NCBI RefSeq assembly: GCF_007655135.1
Contig: NC_045129.1
Location: 33,977,122-34,041,121, forward strand
Direction of reading: 5' to 3'
Length of the DNA: 64,000 nt
DNA from: Punica granatum
Taxonomy: Eukaryota; Streptophyta; Magnoliopsida; Myrtales; Lythraceae
Shown: piece by piece, positions 58,560 through 64,000 of the stretch
Layout of the letters: each line of letters opens with the position of its first letter
Position numbering within the stretch: position 1 is the first letter of the stretch
Program-made: the position numbers and the translations under genes
The notes under the pieces: model-generated
Databases searched by the model: none
What the model was told of the DNA's origin: nothing
The model's input: only the letters and a program-made list of their open reading frames with translations

Positions 58560-59450
58560 TGAGTACGACGCTCTGTCTCTCTCTAGTTCATTTGCGCCGT
58601 AATCTAATATTAGTCTTGTACGAGATCCATAAGCACGAGTACAACTCTCCGTCTCTCTCTAGTTCATTCATGTCATAATCCAATAATGACCTTGTACAAT
58701 GCCCCAAGTACAAGTACGGTGCTCTGTTGCTCTCTAGTTCATTTGCGTCGTACACTAATCATGAGTACGGCGTTTCATCCCTCTCCAGTTCATTTTTGTC
58801 GTACTCCAACATTAGTCTTGTATAATGCTCATAAGCATGAGTGTAACACTCCATCGCTCTCTAGTTCATTTTTCGTCGTACTCCAATAATAGCCTTATAC
58901 GACGCCCCCAAGCACGAGTACACGCTCCATCGCTCTTTAGATCATTTGCGTCGAACTCTAATATTAGCCTTGTAAGACGCCCATAAGTAAGAGGACAATG
59001 CTCCATCGCTCTCTAGTTCATTTGTATTGTACTCCAATAATAGCCTTGTACGGCACCCCCAAGCATGAGTACGACGCTTCGTTGCTCTCTAGTTTATGTG
59101 CGTTGTACTCCAATCACAAATGCGACGTTCTGTTGCTCTCTTATTCATTTGCGTTGTACTCTCTAATATTAGCCTTGTATGATGCTCCGTCCTCTAATTC
59201 ATTTGCGTCTACTCCAAGAATAGCCTTGTACAACGCCCCCAAGTACGAGTACAAGGCTCCTCGCTCTCTACTTTATTTGCATCGTATTCTAATCACAAAT
59301 ACGACGCTCTATCGCTCTCTAATTCATTTGCATCGTACTCTTGAATATGAGCCTTGTACAACACTCATAACCACGAGTACGACGCTTCATCACTTTCTAA
59401 TTTAGTTGCGTCGTACTGGAATAGTAGCCTTGTACGACTCTCCATCGCTA
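58560..59450 (+). repeat. Minisatellite, about 13 units in alternating lengths
   Basis: Units contain CTCTCTAGTTCATTTGCGTC, then GTACTCCAATAATAGCC, TTGTACGACGCCC and AAGCACGAGTACGACGC. The anchor TAGTTCATTTG recurs about 13 times at spacings of roughly 72, 78, 50, 77, 75, 76, 75, 54, 54, 74, 50 and 78 bp. Two unit lengths (about 75 and 52 bp) thus mix, the short one lacking a central part. Open frames across it are a by-product of the repeat. Confidence 0.88.
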
Positions 59451-59469
59451 CGTAGTCATTTTTGGAGAC

Positions 59470-62376
59470 GATAAGCAGTTGACTGCATGAGATGGTTAAA
59501 ATCAACTGACAATAGAATATGGTTTTCTCTTTATGCGTCTTTTTGCAATTGACTGCCTTAGGTATTACAGTCGACAGCCTATAGTCTCCTAAAATTTCTA
59601 AAAAGTGAAAATAAAAATTGAAAAGTTTCAAAGGATTTTTAAATTAATAAAATGTTCTAAATTGAAGAAGAATAAAAAATATTCAAAAAGTATGGAATAA
59701 ATAGAAAACTATATAAAATTTAGAAATTTCAAATAAATATCTAAGATAATCAAATATAAAAATTAAAATTAAAATTAAAAAATTCAAAATTAAATAAATA
59801 TAATTACGATACTACATTCGGTGATGATATCGCATGCTGAGAGACACTATACAGTTAGTTAACTCTACTCATCGCGGCACACTTGTCAAGGGAATGTTTG
59901 CTTGCTTTCGTAGATTTCCATCTCGGGTCAATTTATAATCGACAAGTTTCAAACTTGGTTCAAGCTTTAATCAAGCAAATTCTGGAGGCTTCCCATCAAA
60001 CTCAACTCAAATCATAGTTGACAAATTAAGCTCGACTTGAAAAAACCAAATTAAACTAACGAGTCCCACCAATGGATACAAGTGGAAAATTCAAGTACAG
60101 AGTAAAATTTAGCATTCCATGTCGTGGAAGATTTGCTCAGTAGCTGAGCCCTCGTGAGACACTGCAGATTGGAAAATGCGACGAAGAAGTGAAGAAAAGG
60201 CTGAGACCAAACTCAGTCAGCTGTAGTTTCTGCAGACAATCAACTGCTTTTTTCACATGCAGTCAGGCTGAGACCAAAGACATTCAACTGTGGGATATGC
60301 GGCAGCCAACTATATACGGAGACAGGCAGGTAGAGACAGATCATGGAGACAGTCCAAACGATCACGTAATTAATAAATATAACATCCATCATTCATATAT
60401 AATTCATCTTAGTATTTATCTGTCGTAGCAGCATTAACCATTGTCAAATGCAAGTGTTCCATCTACAACATTCTCCTCTCTCCTGCCACTGCAAGAAAGT
60501 TGAAGGATAGGGACGCATTTTTTCTGAAACACTAAACAAACAGACAGTACTTGTCTCATACAAAAATGTAGTATATTTAGATTTAAAAAAAATGACCGGA
60601 CCATAGAGGTGACTGAGAGGAGCAATGCGATACTACACAAAGAAACAAAAAAGAACCAGTAAATATCATTGACAAGTCTTGAGACCTCTTCTATCATGAT
60701 ATATATATATATATATTTTACTTCATCCTTGACACAAAGCACAAAGTTAACAACTAAATTGATACATCATGTCCAGTGTAAATTATTCATAAAAATATTA
60801 AACTCCGTACGGAATATCAAATTACAAGGGCACTAACTTACGCAAACTAATAAATTAAACCTGGAGAGCTAAACTCAGCTCATATGCTCTCATATTTCAT
60901 ATCGGTCTCCATCTAGAAATTCCTAGTATCATATACCAAAAGAGAACCGATCTAACACCGGTTTCTAGATAGCTTTGCCAAGTTATTTCTTTAAGCAAGC
61001 AAAAATTGACAAAAACAAATCCACCAGATCCCATTTGTCTTGAGTCTAAAACTTTAAATAGATATGTCTCTAGCATGCCAATACAAATCACTCCTTCTCG
61101 TTTTTGCCAAACACTATAGGACTCGTCAAGTTTCACAGATCTCCATAATGGCCTTCAGAGAGTTTCCAATACAACAGAAAACAAATATTGAAAGATACCA
61201 CAATAACAACTAAAAACTTCTGAAAAAGATCAGACTCTAATTCTTACCTTGTTCCTTTGAGAGAATAGATAATATCGGGTCCACAAGATACTACGTGAAA
61301 CAAATGAGTTAGAACATAAGTAGTTCATAAATCATGTATTCAAAACTCAAAAGCCTTATTCTGGAAAGGAGAAAGCAAATAAGACCTGAACCAAACAAAA
61401 GTGAAACCATGAACTTCAAGCATTATGCATTCACAATATTTTTCTGTACTAAAGTTGATATTTCAGCAAATTAGAAAATGAACATTTTCAGCCACATAGG
61501 ACAAAAGAGTGGTCACTGACCACATATCACAAGCAACCTATTGATCCAAAAAAAAAAAAGGAAAGTTATACTTCTAGCTCAAGGAGGCAAATGCATGCTT
61601 ATAACATACAAGAAAATGCATTTAAACCTGTCTTCTTCTTTTTAGAAAGATCCAACTAGGTAAGAACAACCTTGAGCTCTTTTATACAAAGATGTATTTG
61701 CTTGTCCTGTAAATATTACAAATTTTCGTGAAATTTATAATATGAACAATACTTTCCTTTGGTTCAAGTTCCCTTCACACAATAGAAAGTGCATGAGTTT
61801 GAAGGGGAAAAAGAGCCACTTTCGCAATTCACACAACATCATATATGTTGAATATATAACAATCCAGAGGTTAAGGGGCCTAATGGAATGAAAACGATAA
61901 AAACTAATTTTGCCGGCATCCCATGCCGTTGGATCGTTCCACAGAGAGAGATAGACAAGGGGGCTATCCGGTTTGGATACAGCATCCCAGCACCGCAGGA
62001 GCGCCTATAGTTTGCTTCTACGGTTACTTGGAGCCTGCTATGTTGTCTCTTGACTAATTTTGAGCTTCTCATGGTTTGGACTATTCCTAGTTGATGATTT
62101 TCGCTTTGTGATTTTTCCTGTCCTTTCATTTCCGCTAAAACGAGGTCTCGCAGTTTGTTACATTCAATAGGGTCAAAACTCAGAAGTTGAGCAACACAAG
62201 CCCGGAAATTAGCAAAATTTAACAGCAGTGGACAGCTAAAGAGCTTTATAGACCAAGAAAGAAGATGAAAACATTCCGTGCTCCGACTGCACCTCGACAT
62301 ACACACGAAACAACTATATCTACACAATTAGCCCACCTAATCTCTTAATATGATATAAGCTTCTTCCATATATTAT

Positions 62377-62378
<2 letters not shown>
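59470..62378. other. Anonymous AT-rich interval; no gene firmly supported
   Basis: Most of this 2.9 kb is AT-rich without repeat termini. The open frame 62327-61839 (minus, 162 residues) contains ACVAQLLSFDPIECNKLRDL and a Lys/Gln-rich stretch, but I recognise no family and its N-terminal part looks unnatural. It could be an exon of an unrecognised or decayed gene. The frame at 60189-60428 (+) is not recognised either. Confidence 0.35.

Positions 62379-62409
<31 letters not shown>
62379..62409. repeat. (TA)15 microsatellite
   Basis: Thirty-one bases of alternating TA lie immediately 3' of the stop codon of the membrane-protein gene at 62418 (minus strand), so probably within its 3' UTR. Confidence 0.95.
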
Positions 62410-62413
<4 letters not shown>

Positions 62414-62417
62414 ATCA

Positions 62418-62822
62418 TCATCGTCTGGTGACTAGAGGGAACCAACTCTGATGGAAGGAGGACTGATGAGAAACCAAGAACAGGATGATCACAAGCACCA
62501 GAGCGACCCCAAAAGGAGAACCGCCTGCCCTGTGGATCGACTCCTTCTCATCTGCAAGGAGGGGCACGAACAGTGGGACCCGCCTCCGGTTGTCGGATGA
62601 TAGGAAGTGCAGGATGAGCAGCAGGAAGAGAGGGCTCAGCATGAGGAAGAACTTCACTTGGCTGGTAACGTCCTCGTACATGTACTCATAGTTGATGTAC
62701 CACGAGAGGCACGCCACGAGGAAGAGCACGAGGAGGAAGAGGCATAGGTGGAAGGGGAAATCCGACAGGTACTCGGTAAAGTATTCCCAGTATGAGTAGT
62801 CATGGTATCGGTTTCTCGCCAT
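62418..62822 (-). CDS. Small four-helix membrane protein with IHRAGGS motif (paralogue)
   Basis: A single exon gives 134 residues. The N-terminus is polar and Tyr-rich (NRYHDYSYWEYFTEYLSD). Helices lie at about 25-42 (LCLFLLVLFLVACLSWYI) and 55-75 (VKFFLMLSPLFLLLILHFLS). A basic loop (SSDNRRRVPLF) is followed by ESIHRAGGSPFGVA, a helix (LVLVIILFLVSH) and the tail QSSFHQSWF. The order and the IHRAGGSxxGVA motif match the 57479 gene. A TATA box precedes it on the same strand. The function is unknown; small multi-pass plant proteins of this type are often stress- or wound-induced, but nothing in the sequence proves that here. Confidence 0.82.
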   Translation of the reverse strand: MARNRYHDYSYWEYFTEYLSDFPFHLCLFLLVLFLVACLSWYINYEYMYEDVTSQVKFFLMLSPLFLLLILHFLSSDNRRRVPLFVPLLADEKESIHRAGGSPFGVALVLVIILFLVSHQSSFHQSWFPLVTRR

Positions 62823-62925
62823 TCCTAGTCGACAATGAGTTCGAGAGGGTAATTGAGTTGAAGAAGGTGAGGCGAGAAGGGAATTGCTTGAAATATATTG
62901 CGAGGACAGTTGAGAGAGTAATCTC

Positions 62926-62933
62926 TTTTTATA
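62926..62933 (-). promoter_or_regulatory. TATA box for the gene at 62418-62822
   Basis: TATAAAAA on the minus strand lies 104 bp upstream of the ATG, within GAGTATAAAAAGAG. Confidence 0.65.
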
Positions 62934-63060
62934 CTCGATGACATTCTGTAAGTTCCACCTTTACCATGAAAAGCATTCACAAATGCAATTAATTTTTCGA
63001 TTAAAAGAAATCTAATGAGTTTTGACCAAATAAAAAGATAAATAAATAATATAAGAAATC

Positions 63061-63246
63061 TTTTTTTTGGCTAACCCGGGGTGTCCAGGCTTCGCCCGAC
63101 TAATCCCCGGGGCTCCGTGAACCCCCGGCGACGCACGGAGCTGGTAATCACGCCAAAAGCGCTCCGGTGGCCCCAAGGAGATTCGAACCCGGGTCTCGAA
63201 GCAAACTTGGGTGTTCATTAACCACTATGCCAAATCCCTTGGGGTT
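63061..63246 (-). mobile_element. tRNA-derived SINE with 16-bp target duplication
   Basis: On the minus strand it has A box TGGCATAGTGGTTAA, B box GGGTTCGAATCTCC, then a body (GAGCGCTTTTGGCGTGATTA, GGGGATTAGTCGGGCG) and a T-run end. The 16-bp AATAATATAAGAAATC is identical on both sides (63045-63060 and 63247-63262). The intact pol III promoter and exact target duplication indicate a young insertion. It resembles the Au-like plant SINE pattern, though the family name is tentative. Confidence 0.92.
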
Positions 63247-63262
63247 AATAATATAAGAAATC

Positions 63263-64000
63263 TCACTAGAGAGAGTAGAACAAAAAAATCTCTTGATTTT
63301 TAGCTAAGCACTTGCACTGCTGCACCACGTCTCTTTTATTCTCAAATTAAGTAGTAATTAAAGGTGCTAAGTCGACTCAAACTCTAGAGTTGCATATACC
63401 GGACCTCCTAACTTGAATAACTATCTGTAATTCTCATCCATTGGAATCAAGTAAACTTGGGAATCAGTTGACATCAACCAGTGGATATTCTCCGAATCTC
63501 TAGACCCACTTTTTGCTTATAATGATGCATCATTGGCGACAAGGTTATATACTCGATAGAGCTGCAACCTATCCACACGAACTTGCAAAATCGACGCGAT
63601 GCAAGCTTTCCTCGGGCCGGCTACTCATGAGGGGAGTACTGTCAGGAAATTAGGGGAGTTGATGTTGCCATAAAATGATATGTGTGCTATGTCGTTCTTT
63701 CGCATTTCTTGCCTAAATTTCAAAACTTTGGTCCCAATTCTTACGGAGAACATCATGGATTAGGGGAGTCTGAGAATCTTGCTGGCTAAGGTTGCACTCC
63801 GTAAACACCACATGTGCAAAGTAGATGCCTTGCGCAAAAGAAGATAAGAGAATGCAACTTTGGATGAACTTTGCATATTCGGTATCCCATGACCTTTCCC
63901 TCGGTTGTTCCTTCCCTTCCATAGTCTTTTTTTCCCCCCCTCAATCGGTACAGGCCATATCACTCTGCGAAATTATTCGATAGAATCCCGCATTGCCACT
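63263..64000. other. Intergenic, nothing firmly recognised
   Basis: Text around 63600-63660 (GGCCGGCTACTCATGAGGGG followed by AGTACTGTCAGG) resembles the end of an LTR-retrotransposon, but no LTR pair is present in the window. The minus-strand frames at 63713-63963 are not recognised. Confidence 0.35.

Noticed and set aside
58998..59405. 135-residue open frame over the minisatellite
   Set aside because: It merely follows the repeat unit; no family features, and the frame depends on unit length.
61839..62327. 162-residue minus-strand protein
   Set aside because: No recognisable domain and an implausible hydrophobic/Cys start; kept only as a note in the interval description.
63590..63670. LTR-retrotransposon 3' end
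   Set aside because: Only a suggestive string near AGTACTGTCAGG; no LTR pair, primer site or coding domain in the window.

Overview
The window is nuclear DNA of a flowering plant, almost certainly a eudicot. The genes have introns with plant-style GT-AG splice sites. They encode plant families: class III peroxidase, CHX antiporter, trichome-birefringence-like acyltransferase, plant Mn-CDF transporter, PPR protein and MUT9-like kinase. The intergenic DNA is AT-rich and full of plant transposons. The species cannot be fixed from the sequence alone. All exon coordinates below were read by hand from splice sites, and each gene's exon lengths sum to a whole number of codons.

Layout. (1) 1-22 kb is a transposon-rich peroxidase cluster: one intact class III peroxidase (13116-14798), one full-length pseudogene (4847-6690) and two fragmentary copies (18421-19045 and 19100-19700). 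They sit in a repeatedly duplicated segment and are interrupted by a LINE, two miniature LTR elements with 5-bp target duplications, long-TIR MULE-like elements (one carrying foreign GC-rich DNA), a CTAGT-ended element, a CACTA terminus and a large fold-back element. (2) 22-29 kb holds a CHX cation/H+ antiporter (+), a TBL O-acetyltransferase-like gene (-) and a tRNA-Ala (AGC) gene (-). (3) 29-39.5 kb is repeat-rich: a 2075-bp non-autonomous hAT element containing a LIM-domain exon, a small single-pass membrane protein gene (31936-32202, -), a second hAT element, a MITE and a SINE. (4) 39.9-46.2 kb holds two convergent genes, an MTP9/10-type manganese transporter (+) and a plastid-type DnaJ zinc-finger protein (-). 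(5) 46.9-47.5 kb is a SufB relic. (6) 49.5-53.9 kb is a 16-exon MUT9-like/casein-kinase-1-like kinase (-). (7) 55.3-56.8 kb is a PPR gene with one short intron. (8) 57.5-63.2 kb has two small four-helix membrane proteins of one family, in opposite orientation, separated by a minisatellite and about 3 kb of anonymous DNA. A SINE follows.

The genes do not form a pathway. Links are by duplication (the peroxidases; the two small membrane proteins) or loosely by compartment: the DnaJ zinc-finger protein and the SufB relic are plastid-type. The most unusual content is in the mobile elements. Several show exact target-site duplications and identifiable empty sites in paralogous DNA, and two carry pieces of host genes.
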